Made by a program: the position numbers and the translations under genes
Part shown: piece by piece, positions 1-7,999 of the stretch
Layout of the letters: each line of letters opens with the position of its first letter
How positions within the stretch are numbered: position 1 is the first letter of the stretch
Notes under the pieces: generated by a model
Databases searched by the model: none
What the model was told of the DNA's origin: nothing
What the model saw: the letters and a program-made list of their open reading frames with translations, nothing else
NCBI RefSeq assembly: GCF_009932555.1
Contig: NZ_BLJO01000001.1
Span: forward strand, 498,472-562,471
Reading direction: 5' to 3'
Source of the DNA: Steroidobacter agaridevorans
GTDB lineage: Bacteria > Pseudomonadota > Gammaproteobacteria > Steroidobacterales > Steroidobacteraceae
DNA: 64,000 nucleotides

Positions 1-217
1 TTTAGCTTCTGATTCAGTGCCCAGTTCGGCCGGCTATTGAGCGCGAGTTCCCCGCGGCGCACCAGCGGCCGTAAGTCTAGTCATCTCACCCTCACGACCG
101 CGTGAAGGCAGTCACACGCGCAACTGTCAAATCCACGATCCCGTCCCACCCGGGAGTAAAGGACCCGAGGTCGGCGCGTCGGGGAATACCCGGCCCATTG
201 TAAGGCCACTCATCAAT

Positions 218-232
218 TGACAATCATTCGCA
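218..232. promoter_or_regulatory. Fur-box-like site upstream of bfd
   Basis: TGACAATCATTCGCA matches the 7-1-7 Fur core TGATAATnATTATCA at 11 of 14 arm positions. It lies about 64 bases before the bfd start, where an iron-responsive operator would be expected because bfd is commonly Fur-repressed. The site is seen; Fur binding is inferred. No other clear signal was found in the first 295 bases. Confidence 0.5.
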
Positions 233-295
233 TTTGTATTTACATGATGGCCAATCGTCGCGACTCACGCCAGTCGCCGGGATCGAGAGCCAACC

Positions 296-484
296 ATGTA
301 CATTTGCGTGTGCAATGCCATCAGCGACCGCCAGATCCGCGAGACCGTCGATCAGGGCGCAGCCTCGCTGTTCGAAGTCCAGATGCGCCTGCCAGTCGCC
401 GCCTGCTGCGGTCGATGCGAAGATTCTGCGCGAGAAGTGATTGAGTCTCATATCGAATCTGCGAATCGTCCCGCCGCCGCCTAG
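296..484 (+). CDS. bfd: Bacterioferritin-associated ferredoxin
   Basis: A 62-residue protein with the Bfd cysteine pattern C4-x-C6 and C38-x2-C41, which binds one [2Fe-2S] cluster. The start MYICVCNAIS closely resembles E. coli Bfd (64 aa), and the spacing of the four cysteines is the same. In characterised systems Bfd docks on bacterioferritin and passes electrons to its heme so that stored iron is released as Fe2+ to the cytosol. It is followed about 140 bases later by bfr on the same strand, the usual partner gene. A Fur-like site precedes it. The extra cysteine at position 37 is not part of the known ligand set. Confidence 0.93.
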   Translation: MYICVCNAISDRQIRETVDQGAASLFEVQMRLPVAACCGRCEDSAREVIESHIESANRPAAA

Positions 485-626
485 CCAAGGCCGCGTATTC
501 TCGCGGTAATTCTTCGAGCCGTCTCCTGTCTTGCGATGCTGCGCTGACGCGCAGTTGCCTCGCTCCGCGCCACTCCCCCAAGATTCGCGGCTGTCTTGTC
601 ATTTATCGAGTCCGGAAGGAGTGCAC

Positions 627-1106
627 ATGCAGGGCCACGCAACGGTATTGCGTCATCTCAACATTGTTCTGAAGAACGAGCTGACGGCCATCAACCAGTA
701 TTTCCTGCACGCCCGCATGTTCGAGCATTGGGGCCTGAAAAAGCTGGGCGAATACACCTATAAAGAATCCATCGATGAGATGAAGCATGCCGACAAGCTC
801 ATCAAGCGCATCCTGTTCCTGGACGGCCTGCCGAACCTGCAGGACCTGGGCAAGCTGCTGATCGGGGAGAATGTCGAGGAAGCGCTGAACTGCGATCTGA
901 AGCTGGAAATGCAGGCGCATCCCGACCTGCGCCAGGCCATCGCGGATTGCGAGCAGGTATCCGATTACGTCTCGCGCGAGCTGTTCGAGGACATCCTCGA
1001 GTCCGAGGAAGAGCACATCGACTGGCTGGAGACGCAGCTCGATCTGATCAAGCGCGTCGGTATCCAGAACTATTGCCAGTCGCAGATGGAGACCGACGAG
1101 GATTGA
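627..1106 (+). CDS. bfr: Bacterioferritin
   Basis: A 159-residue ferritin-like four-helix protein of normal Bfr length. Ferroxidase ligands E18, E51 and H54 are visible, together with the later E-x2-H pair in the [11 protein letters not shown] segment. M52, the heme-axial methionine between subunits, is present, so this is the heme-binding Bfr type rather than a catalytically dead partner. The ATG at 627 is chosen because GGAAGGA at 614-620 sits six bases upstream; the GTG at 621 abuts that sequence and longer starts lack a ribosome site. The protein stores iron as a ferric mineral in a 24-mer in the cytosol. It forms a functional pair with bfd just upstream. Confidence 0.95.
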   Translation: MQGHATVLRHLNIVLKNELTAINQYFLHARMFEHWGLKKLGEYTYKESIDEMKHADKLIKRILFLDGLPNLQDLGKLLIGENVEEALNCDLKLEMQAHPDLRQAIADCEQVSDYVSRELFEDILESEEEHIDWLETQLDLIKRVGIQNYCQSQMETDED

Positions 1107-1120
1107 AGCGATTTGAAATG

Positions 1121-1167
1121 AAAAAGGGCGGTCCCGCTCCCAGCACATCCTGGGGTCGAGACCGCCC
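1121..1167 (-). terminator. Rho-independent terminator of the FnIII lipoprotein gene
   Basis: GGGCGGTC at 1126-1133 pairs with GACCGCCC at 1160-1167, with an inner pairing CCCAG/CTGGG (1139-1143 with 1150-1154). Read on the minus strand the stem is followed by TTTTT (1121-1125), placing it just after the stop of the lipoprotein gene at 1191. The same hairpin may also slow transcription leaving bfr, but there is no T-run in that direction. Confidence 0.75.
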
Positions 1168-1190
1168 GCTGGATCGGTCAGCAGTTGCGA

Positions 1191-1871
1191 TCAGCTGATC
1201 GTCTTGCTCGCGGTATTGGACAACTCGCTGGTCGTGCCCGTGGAATTCACCGCCACCACCGCGAAGTACCAGGTGCCGGAGCTCAGGTTCTCGACCATGT
1301 AGCGGTCGATCGACGGGTTATCCAGGTTCACCGTCTGATCCAGATTGCCGGACGTCCGTCCGTACATCACTCGATAGCCGGCGAGATTGCCGAGGCTGCT
1401 GCCATCCGCATTCTGAGTCGGCGGTGTCCACGACAGGCTCGCGCTGCCGGTGGCGTTGGCCACTTCGCTTACCGTGATCGTGAACGGCCCGACCGTCGCG
1501 TTGGCCTTGCCATCCGACGCCGTGACCGTGATGTTGCCGTAAGCGCCCACTTGCGCCGCCGTCGGCGTGCCGGAGATCCGGCCAGTCTGCGCGTTGAAAG
1601 TGGCCCAGCTCGGCAGGTTGGCCACTGTGTAGGTGAGCGAGTCTCCGTTCGCATCGGTCGCCGCGGGCTGGAAGCTGTAGGCCTGGCCGACCACAGCGGT
1701 CGAGCCCGGCGTCCCGCTCATCGTCGGAGCGGCATTGGTTCCGCTGGCCGGAGGATTGTTGGCGTTACTGGAAGAGTCACCGCCGCCTCCGCCGCCGCCG
1801 CAAGCGGTCAGCAAGACGGAGCTCAGGATCAGGCAGCCGGCAAAAAAACCCGGAAAGTAAGTACGTCGCAT
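1191..1871 (-). CDS. Lipoprotein with Ig-like and fibronectin type III domains
   Basis: A 226-residue secreted lipoprotein. The N-terminus MRRTYFPGFFAGCLILSS leads to a lipobox (VLLTAC) followed by a run of seven glycines and a Ser/Asn/Pro-rich linker. Residues about 45-135 form a putative Ig / cadherin-like module (PTMSGTPGSTAVVG, TDANGDSLTY, ISGTPTAAQVG, ITVTASDG). Residues about 140-226 look like a fibronectin type III domain (SASLSWTPPTQN, YRVMYG, TWYFAVVAVN). Both are binding or spacer folds of cell-surface proteins; no catalytic residues are visible. The ATG at 1871 has GGAG just upstream. The partner or ligand is unknown. A terminator follows the gene. Confidence 0.8.
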   Translation of the reverse strand: MRRTYFPGFFAGCLILSSVLLTACGGGGGGGDSSSNANNPPASGTNAAPTMSGTPGSTAVVGQAYSFQPAATDANGDSLTYTVANLPSWATFNAQTGRISGTPTAAQVGAYGNITVTASDGKANATVGPFTITVSEVANATGSASLSWTPPTQNADGSSLGNLAGYRVMYGRTSGNLDQTVNLDNPSIDRYMVENLSSGTWYFAVVAVNSTGTTSELSNTASKTIS

Positions 1872-2068
1872 GATTCTCCACTGTGGCGGCACGCGTGTGG
1901 TTTATTGGTGTTCACCACACGTTTCCGCTGTAGGTCTTTGATATCTATTCGATATCCTGGAGCTGAGGCTCGCCCGGCCCGAAGGCCTGCGAGGGCACGG
2001 GAAGAGTAATAACAAGAGCTGTGCCAGCGGCTGAAAGGCGCTTTCAGATCAGCGAGTTATGTACTAAC

Positions 2069-2074
2069 TACAAT
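2069..2074 (+). promoter_or_regulatory. Possible -10 element of the leader RNA
   Basis: TACAAT differs from the TATAAT consensus at one position. A start site about seven bases on (near 2081) would place the structured segment 2095-2246 at the very 5' end of the transcript. No good -35 hexamer is visible at normal spacing, so the call is weak. Confidence 0.3.
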
Positions 2075-2094
2075 ATTTCGGCAGGTGGGAACTC

Positions 2095-2246
2095 GGGCCG
2101 GAAGTCGCCAAAAAGGGACAGTTTTTGCCCTTAAGACTTCAAGCCACATTTGTAAGGCCCTGATTCTTAACGGTTCAGGGTCTTGTAGGCAGTTGGCGAC
2201 AGTGTGACGCTGCGCGCGCTGAGACCGGCCCTTAAGTTCGGGCCGG
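2095..2246 (+). ncRNA. Candidate structured leader RNA with alternative pairing
   Basis: Within the 617-base gap before the methyltransferase gene, several pairings nest. GTCGCCAA (2104-2111) pairs with TTGGCGAC (2193-2200). That stem encloses hairpin AAGGG/CCCTT (2113-2117, 2128-2132) and a 10-bp hairpin AAGGCCCTGA/TCAGGGTCTT (2154-2163, 2175-2184, one G-U). CCGGCCC (2225-2231) can pair either with GGGCCGG at 2095-2101, enclosing all of this, or with GGGCCGG at 2240-2246 as a separate hairpin. The exclusive choice resembles riboswitch or attenuator logic. It matches no class I can name; no T-run follows. The other strand is also possible, toward the lipoprotein gene at 1871. Confidence 0.4.
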
Positions 2247-2488
2247 ACAGCTTGGGGACTACCTTACGTACGAGCAATTCGTTGCCCCACGCCAGCTCGA
2301 TTCACGCCAAGACTCTCTCGACCGACACCCCCGCTTCGCGGCGACAAAAGCCCCGCCATTCAAGCAGTTCTTCCCTCTTCCGCCGCTCTCACGCCGGCGC
2401 TGTTGAGCGCACGACCCGGCCAGTCCAATTAGGCAGGAGTCTTCTTCGGCGCCACGCAACGGACGCATTCGAACCAGGAGCGGATTCC

Positions 2489-3790
2489 ATGTACCGACAG
2501 ATTTCCGAGTGTCGCATTTGCAAGAACACGCAATTGGTCGAAGTCCTCGATCTCGGCGTACAGACACTCACCGGCGTGTTCCCAAAAACGCGAGCGCAGG
2601 AAGTCACCGCCGGTCCGTTGAAGCTCGTGAAGTGCAGCGGCGATGACGCTGTCTGCGGATTGTTACAACTCCAGCACACCTACGATCTCGGCGAGCTGTA
2701 CGGCGACAACTATGGATACCGCTCGGGGCTGAACTCGAGCATGGTTGCGCACCTGCATGCCAAGGTGCGACGGATTCTCGATCGTGTGACGCTGCCCGGC
2801 GACGCATTGATCCTGGATATCGGCGCCAACGACAGCACCACGCTCCAGGCGTATCCCACACAGGGCTGTACGCTCGTCGGCATCGATCCCACCGGTGCGA
2901 AGTTTCGGAAGTTTTATCCGCCGCACATTCAATTGATCCCGGAGTTCTTCTCCGCGGCCACCGTCCGCCGGCACTTCGGCGAGCGCAAGGCCGCCGTCGT
3001 CACCTCGTTCTCCATGTTCTACGATCTGGAAGAGCCCATGACGTTCACGCAGGAGATCGCCGAGGTGCTCGCCGACGACGGCGTCTGGGTGCTCGAGCAG
3101 AGCTACATGCCGACGATGCTGCAGCGGAACTCATACGACACCGTCTGCCACGAGCATCTCGAGTACTACGCGCTGAAGCAGATCAAGTGGATGACCGACC
3201 GGCTCGGCCTGAAAATCGTCGACGTCGAGTTCAACGACATCAATGGCGGCAGCTTCTCGCTCATGGTGGCAAAACGGAATTCGCGCCACGCCGAATCCCC
3301 CCAGGTGGACTCCATCCTCGACGAGGAAGCACGCGCCGGACTGCATACGCTCGAGCCGTTCCATAGCTTTGCCAAGAACGTTGCCGCCAGCCGCACCACC
3401 CTGCGCGCCTTCCTCGATGAAGCCAGGCGCTTCGGCAAGACCGTTTGCGCGCTGGGCGCGTCGACGAAGGGCAACGTCCTTCTGCAGTACTGCAAGATCA
3501 CGGAAGCGGACATTGCTCGAGTCGGCGAAGTGAACCCGGACAAGTACGAGGCGTTCACGCCCGGCAGCCTGCTGCCCATCGTTGCCGAGGAAGATGTGCT
3601 GGCCATGCACCCCGACTACCTATTGGTCCTGCCATGGCACTTCCGGAGCTTCTTCGTGGATCATCCACGCTATTTCGGGCACAACCTGATCTTCCCCTTG
3701 CCGCAACTGGAGCTGGTCCGCACGACGGAGCCTGCAACGACCGAGCGAACGCAAACGCCGCGCGCCCAAACCGAAGCAGCACACCTGTAA
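2489..3790 (+). CDS. SAM-dependent C-methyltransferase, nucleotide-sugar type
   Basis: A 433-residue protein with the three-part layout of sugar C-methyltransferases (TylC3/TcaB9 type). An N-terminal zinc-binding segment has Cys 8, 11, 49 and 56. A Rossmann methyltransferase core contains LDIGANDSTTL at 109-119. The HEHLEYY motif at 221-227 carries the His/Glu/Tyr set used for catalysis on 4-keto sugars. A C-terminal domain follows, with GASTKGN. These enzymes methylate C3 of an NDP-4-keto-6-deoxysugar. The ATG at 2489 is preceded by CAGGAG at 2475-2480; an in-frame extension to 2204 has no family similarity. It converges with the gmd pair, which could supply the GDP-4-keto sugar. The exact sugar cannot be read from sequence. 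Confidence 0.85.
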   Translation: MYRQISECRICKNTQLVEVLDLGVQTLTGVFPKTRAQEVTAGPLKLVKCSGDDAVCGLLQLQHTYDLGELYGDNYGYRSGLNSSMVAHLHAKVRRILDRVTLPGDALILDIGANDSTTLQAYPTQGCTLVGIDPTGAKFRKFYPPHIQLIPEFFSAATVRRHFGERKAAVVTSFSMFYDLEEPMTFTQEIAEVLADDGVWVLEQSYMPTMLQRNSYDTVCHEHLEYYALKQIKWMTDRLGLKIVDVEFNDINGGSFSLMVAKRNSRHAESPQVDSILDEEARAGLHTLEPFHSFAKNVAASRTTLRAFLDEARRFGKTVCALGASTKGNVLLQYCKITEADIARVGEVNPDKYEAFTPGSLLPIVAEEDVLAMHPDYLLVLPWHFRSFFVDHPRYFGHNLIFPLPQLELVRTTEPATTERTQTPRAQTEAAHL

Positions 3791-3801
3791 GCCGGCTCCA
3801 T

Positions 3802-4791
3802 TCAGTGCTGCACGTTGCGATCCGGCGCAAGAGCGACCTGCTGAGCGACGATGTCCGCATCGACCATCGTTCTCACGAGTCGCTCGAACGACATGGACGG
3901 CTGCCATCCGAGCTCGCGTCGCGCCTTGCCGGCGTCGCCGACGAAGGGCACCGATTCCGCTGCTCTTCGAGCGCCCGGATCTGCTTGCACATACGCTCGG
4001 TAGTCAAGCCCGACGTGCCCGAATGCCAGATCGCAAAATTCCCTAACCGAATGGCTGACGCCAGTAGCCACGACATAGTCATCTGCCACCTCCGCCTGCA
4101 ACATCTGCCACATGGCGCGAACGTAGTCCCCGGCAAAGCCCCAGTCGCGCGTGACGTCGAGATCGCCCAGAGGCAGCGAGCGCGTCAGCCCAGCGCGAAT
4201 GCGCGCAACGCCCATCGTGATCTTGCGGGTCACAAACTCCGGACCGCGGCGCGGACTTTCGTGATTGAACAGGATGGCCGCGCAGCCAAACACACCGAAG
4301 TTCTCGCGATAGGTGCCGACCATCCCGTGAGCGAACAGCTTCGCGACCCCATAAGGATTCCTGGGCCGGAATGGCGTCAGCTCGTTCTGCGGCGATTGAG
4401 TCGCCGCGCCGAACATTTCGCTGCTCGAGGCCTGACAGAAACGAATACCGGCATCGACAGCCCGGATCGCCTCCAGCAGCCGGACGACGGCAAGCCCGTT
4501 GTACTCGGCAGTCAGCGTCGGATCGGTCAACAGCTGGCGGCTCGATGCCCGGGCTGCGAAGTTGTAGATCTCGTTGGGTCGACGTTCTGCGAGCACCCGC
4601 CGTAGCAGCGCGTCGTCGAGCAGACTGCCCTCGACGATCTCGAGTCGATGGCGGATGTGTTGAATGCGGCCCAGGCGATCTCCCGCATCCTCGCGCACCA
4701 GTCCGATGACCTCGTACCCACGTTCGAGCAGCAGCTCCGCGAGATAGGAGCCGTCCTGACCGTTGATGCCGGTGACCAGTGCTCTGCGCAT
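3802..4791 (-). CDS. GDP-mannose 4,6-dehydratase-like SDR (gmd paralogue)
   Basis: A 329-residue extended short-chain dehydrogenase. It has the N-terminal NAD(P) loop TGINGQDG, an SSSEMFG active-site segment (the T-S-E of GMD becomes S-S-E), YGVAK with the Tyr-x3-Lys pair, and the GMD hallmark NHESPRRGPEFVTRKIT. It lies 11 bases after gmd and is probably co-transcribed. It is clearly in the GMD/RMD/GDP-sugar branch, but could act as a dehydratase, a 4-reductase giving GDP-rhamnose, or an epimerase-reductase. A second dehydratase beside an ordinary one would be redundant, so a changed reaction is likely (inference). Confidence 0.8.
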   Translation of the reverse strand: MRRALVTGINGQDGSYLAELLLERGYEVIGLVREDAGDRLGRIQHIRHRLEIVEGSLLDDALLRRVLAERRPNEIYNFAARASSRQLLTDPTLTAEYNGLAVVRLLEAIRAVDAGIRFCQASSSEMFGAATQSPQNELTPFRPRNPYGVAKLFAHGMVGTYRENFGVFGCAAILFNHESPRRGPEFVTRKITMGVARIRAGLTRSLPLGDLDVTRDWGFAGDYVRAMWQMLQAEVADDYVVATGVSHSVREFCDLAFGHVGLDYRAYVQADPGARRAAESVPFVGDAGKARRELGWQPSMSFERLVRTMVDADIVAQQVALAPDRNVQH

Positions 4792-4802
4792 GCGCCACGA
4801 CG

Positions 4803-5900
4803 TCAGGAAGCGATGCGCGATCCGAACACGGCGGGAAATCCGTGCGGCTTCAGCAACTCCTCACATTGCGCTTCCTTCAGATCCTCCTTGACCATCTCCG
4901 CGACCAGCTCGGCAAAGCTCGTTCTTGGAATCCATCCCAACTTCGCGCGCGCCTTCGCGGAGTCGCCGAGCAGCGTCTCCACTTCCGTCGGACGGAAATA
5001 CCGCGGATCGACCGCGACGATACAGTTGCCGTTGCGGTCGTAGCCCTTCTCTTCGACGCCCTCACCCGACCAGCGAATCTTCATTCCCAGATTCTCCGCG
5101 GCTGACTCGACAAATTCGCGCACGCTGCGCTGCTCGCCGGTGGCGACGACGTAATCTTCCGGGGACTCCTGCTGCAACATCAGCCACGCCGCCTCCATGT
5201 AATCGCGAGCGTGCCCCCAATCTCTCAGCGCGTTCAAATTGCCGAGATAGAGACACTCCTGGAGACCGCATTTGATATGGGCCAGAGCGCGAGTGATCTT
5301 GCGCGTAACGAACGTCTCGCCGCGATTCGGCGATTCGTGGTTGAACAGGACGCCATTGCAGGCGTACATGCCATAGGCTTCGCGATAGTTGATAGTGATC
5401 CAGTACGCATACAACTTCGCCGCGGCATAGGGTGAGCGCGGATAAAAAGGCGTCGTCTCCTTCTGTGGCGTCTCCTGCACCAGGCCGAACAGCTCGGACG
5501 TCGACGCTTGATAGAAGCGCACGCGCTTCGCCATCCCCAGAATTCGCACGGCCTCCAGGATGCGCAGCGTTCCAAGCGCGTCGGAGTTTGCTGTGTATTC
5601 GGGCTCTTCGAAGGAGACCGCGACATGACTCTGCGCGGCCAGGTTATAGATCTCATCGGGACAGGTCTTTTGAATCACGCGCATCAGACTGCTGCTGTCC
5701 GTCATATCTCCATAGTGCAGATGAAGCCGCGCGTTCGGCTCGTGCGCGTCCATGTACAGATGATCGATGCGATGAGTGTTGAACAGGGACGTGCGGCGAC
5801 GAATGCCGTGAACGATATAACCCTTCTTCAACAGAAACTCGGCGAGATACGCACCGTCCTGACCGGTAATCCCTGTGATCAAGGCCGTCTTTTGTTTCAT
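4803..5900 (-). CDS. gmd: GDP-mannose 4,6-dehydratase
   Basis: A 365-residue enzyme of normal GMD length (E. coli 373). It shows [16 protein letters not shown] (cofactor loop), the substrate segment [25 protein letters not shown] with the catalytic Thr/Ser/Glu, [12 protein letters not shown] with Tyr-x3-Lys, and [17 protein letters not shown]. It converts GDP-D-mannose to GDP-4-keto-6-deoxy-D-mannose in the cytosol, feeding fucose, rhamnose or branched 6-deoxyhexoses for surface glycans. The ATG at 5900 (MKQK) fits the family; a start at 5912 adding MDAR is equally possible because neither has a strong ribosome site. First gene of a two-gene unit with the paralogue. Confidence 0.93.
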   Translation of the reverse strand: MKQKTALITGITGQDGAYLAEFLLKKGYIVHGIRRRTSLFNTHRIDHLYMDAHEPNARLHLHYGDMTDSSSLMRVIQKTCPDEIYNLAAQSHVAVSFEEPEYTANSDALGTLRILEAVRILGMAKRVRFYQASTSELFGLVQETPQKETTPFYPRSPYAAAKLYAYWITINYREAYGMYACNGVLFNHESPNRGETFVTRKITRALAHIKCGLQECLYLGNLNALRDWGHARDYMEAAWLMLQQESPEDYVVATGEQRSVREFVESAAENLGMKIRWSGEGVEEKGYDRNGNCIVAVDPRYFRPTEVETLLGDSAKARAKLGWIPRTSFAELVAEMVKEDLKEAQCEELLKPHGFPAVFGSRIAS

Positions 5901-6102
5901 GCGGGCATCCACTGGTGTTCCGTGTGATATCCCTGCATTCTGCCCCGAGCGCCCGACCTCGGCCGGCCCGCTGAACAGCGTCGCTCCAGCCCGGCGGGTA
6001 TTGGCGATCGTAAAGCGTGGTCAACGCAGGCTGCCGCCATCCCGCAGCGGCACGCTCATGTTTCGTATCGATCATTGGAGTTTTGTACGCGGGCGCTGCC
6101 GC

Positions 6103-6375
6103 TCACTTCTCGGTGGGCATGGCCAGATCGATCACCTTCGACGCTTCGTCGGCGGGCGTCTCCGGCTCCGATGGCTCGGCGTGCGTCTCTTTCAACAGCT
6201 GCTCGAGACTCACCAGCTCCAGAATCTCGCGGATGTGCTCCGGAGACTGCTTCAACCAGTGGACGTAGTCGAGCTTCTCCTGCTCGGTCATCTCGCCGGC
6301 GCGAATCAGAACGAGCCAGTCAGCAGCCTGCTCGCTGATCGAACTGGGCTCTTCATTCTGGGGACGGTCAGACAT
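6103..6375 (-). CDS. Short FecR-like protein, DUF4880 domain only
   Basis: A 90-residue protein matching only the N-terminal cytoplasmic domain of FecR anti-sigma regulators (EQAADWLVLIRAGEMTEQEK and YVHWLKQSPEHIREILEL, residues about 17-54). FecR proteins are normally 300-350 residues, with a membrane helix and periplasmic FecR and DUF4974 domains; none is present here. The tail is acidic and Pro-rich. GAGGAAG just upstream supports the ATG at 6375, so the gene looks intact, not decayed. It follows the ECF sigma gene by about 150 bases on the same strand. That suggests a soluble partner or anti-sigma for that sigma factor, without an outer-membrane signal input (inference). Confidence 0.7.
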   Translation of the reverse strand: MSDRPQNEEPSSISEQAADWLVLIRAGEMTEQEKLDYVHWLKQSPEHIREILELVSLEQLLKETHAEPSEPETPADEASKVIDLAMPTEK

Positions 6376-6528
6376 CCGTCTTCCTCGCCAACGCGTCAAG
6401 GTGCGACGGAGTTTCAGATATTCCGCCCGCGGCCGCTGGGAAATCCGCTGCCTCGGATCCCCTCCACCCCCGCAAGCTAGACCGGGCCATGATTGTGCAT
6501 GGCCCTTGACGTGGACTGCCCGGTGCGG

Positions 6529-7125
6529 TTATCCGGCCTTCCTGCGCATGGGCTGAACTGCATCGAGATCGGGCGAGCCCAGATCCGAGCGTAATTCAGC
6601 GTACGCGCGAGCGATGTCCCTCCGCACGACACGCGGCGTCAACTTGAGTTTGGCGGCGATCTGTTTATACGTCAGATCCTCTCTTATGTGGAGTAGCAGA
6701 ACCTGGCGCTGCCGCGGCGGCAGTCTGCTTACCGCTCGTCGCACATGGACGTTGACGAGGTCGTGCTCGACCGAGCTCTCCGGCTCGGCCTCCGGCTCGA
6801 TCTGCAGATCCGAGAGCCAGACGTCGTCGTGCGGCAGGCTGTTGCGCGCCCGTTCCCGCCATTCGTTGACGACGTTGGTCGCGATCCGGAACAGATAGCT
6901 CTGCGGATACTCGACGACCGCATCGTCGCTGTATCGGAGCAGGCGGAGAAAGACCTCTTGCGCGACATCGTCGAGGTCCGCCGACTGCATCGATGAGCGG
7001 CTGGACAACCAGCGTTTCATCGCGCCCCGCCACGACTCGAACCATTGGGTCAAGCGCTCGTTGCGGCTCTTGGTATCGATCGAAATGACTTCCCTGACTT
7101 CACCCGCTGTCGTGCTCTGCTCCAT
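6529..7125 (-). CDS. ECF sigma-70 factor, FecI-like
   Basis: A 198-residue sigma factor with region 2 (SADLDDVAQEVFLRLLRY, then SYLFRIATNVVNEWRER, residues about 48-95) and region 4 with a helix-turn-helix (LPPRQRQVLLLHIREDLTYK, KLTPRVVRRDIARAY, about 135-185). It should direct RNA polymerase to a small promoter set. The start is uncertain: ATG 7125 is taken, a GTG at 7152 is possible, and neither has a good ribosome site. Unlike the other sigma/FecR pairs in this window, no TonB receptor follows, only the short DUF4880 protein. A second ECF gene is divergent to it. Confidence 0.88.
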   Translation of the reverse strand: MEQSTTAGEVREVISIDTKSRNERLTQWFESWRGAMKRWLSSRSSMQSADLDDVAQEVFLRLLRYSDDAVVEYPQSYLFRIATNVVNEWRERARNSLPHDDVWLSDLQIEPEAEPESSVEHDLVNVHVRRAVSRLPPRQRQVLLLHIREDLTYKQIAAKLKLTPRVVRRDIARAYAELRSDLGSPDLDAVQPMRRKAG

Positions 7126-7477
7126 CGGGCAACGCTCGGGACCGGCGCTCACGTGAGCCGCACCGCGGTGTCTGCATCGCCAATGATTCGCCGATCTATC
7201 AACGCATGTGAAATTGCGAGCATGGCCTTATCCCCCTAGGACATCCACTTAGTTATCTGCAGGGCTGTGATGCCTTCGACGGGTAGTCCCAATAGATACG
7301 GGGTCCGTCTATTTGTTCTTGTCGGTTCTAACGGCAAAAAGTCGGTAGCAGTTCTGTCACATTTTCGCCAAGCGAGCGTCACATGAGTGGCGTCGATGCG
7401 CAGTTGCTGCACTGCTTAGTTGTTGTCTGCTCAACGAAAGAGTTCGTTGAGCTTCACCCGTCGGACAGTGATGCAGA
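7126..7477. other. Divergent intergenic region between two ECF sigma genes
   Basis: About 350 bases holding the promoters of both sigma genes. The only strong structure is the perfect hairpin at 7429-7452, listed separately. I could not assign promoter hexamers or an ECF-type motif with confidence, and see no small gene. Confidence 0.5.
7429..7452 (+). promoter_or_regulatory. Perfect 10-bp inverted repeat before an ECF sigma gene
   Basis: GCTCAACGAA (7429-7438) and TTCGTTGAGC (7443-7452) are exact inverted repeats around AGAG. The repeat ends 25 bases before the ATG at 7478. It could be a protein-binding operator or a 5' UTR hairpin affecting translation; no T-run follows, so it is not a terminator. 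Confidence 0.55.
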
Positions 7478-7996
7478 ATGACCACCGCAGCCCCTGAGCG
7501 CACCGCTTTCGCCTTCGATGTCTCGTCATTCAGGACCTATGACAAACAGCTGCACCGTTACCTGGCGCGTCGTTTGACGCAGCGCCAGGACGCCGAGGAT
7601 CTGGCTCAGGAAGTTTATTTGCGCCTGCTGCGCGTCGATGCGACGAAGCGGGTGGAGAAACCCGTCGCGTATATCTTTGGAATCGCGTCCCATGTGGTCG
7701 CGGACTTCAAGAGCGAGTCCTGGCAAGGGCATGAGCGCCTGCTCGATCGCGACGACGATCCCGACGACCGCGCCAGCTCGCCCGACGATCTGGCCGACCG
7801 TTTGAACCTGCAACAGCAACTCGAGCGCGCGTTCGCCCAATTGCCTCAGACGCACGCGCTAGTGCTGATCGCACACAAGCATCGCGGCCTCTCTTATGAA
7901 GAGGTGGCCGCGGAGCTCGGGCTCAGCATCCACACCGTCGAGAAATACATCACCCAGGCCAAGGCCTTGATCAGAACCATGACCTGGGAACGCTAG
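7478..7996 (+). CDS. ECF sigma-70 factor
   Basis: A 172-residue sigma factor. Region 2 is RQDAEDLAQEVYLRLLRVD with VAYIFGIASHVVADF (residues about 35-75). Region 4 is RAFAQLPQTHALVLIAHKHR followed by a helix-turn-helix, SYEEVAAELGLSIHTVEKYI (about 113-160). FecI-type factors share this layout. No FecR or TonB gene accompanies it, which leaves its signal input unknown. The 25 bases before the ATG contain no strong ribosome site but follow a perfect inverted repeat. The stop lies 3 bases from the stop of the convergent transposase-like gene. Confidence 0.88.
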   Translation: MTTAAPERTAFAFDVSSFRTYDKQLHRYLARRLTQRQDAEDLAQEVYLRLLRVDATKRVEKPVAYIFGIASHVVADFKSESWQGHERLLDRDDDPDDRASSPDDLADRLNLQQQLERAFAQLPQTHALVLIAHKHRGLSYEEVAAELGLSIHTVEKYITQAKALIRTMTWER

Positions 7997-7999
7997 GCC

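Noticed and set aside
2225-2246. Hairpin CCGGCCC/GGGCCGG as an intrinsic terminator
   Set aside because: It is followed by ACAGCTTGGG rather than a T-run, so it cannot be called a terminator; described instead as part of a possible leader RNA.
2204-2488. In-frame GTG extension of the methyltransferase upstream to 2204
   Set aside because: The added 95 residues are Ser/Arg-rich without family match; the ATG at 2489 has a good ribosome site and begins the zinc-binding segment.
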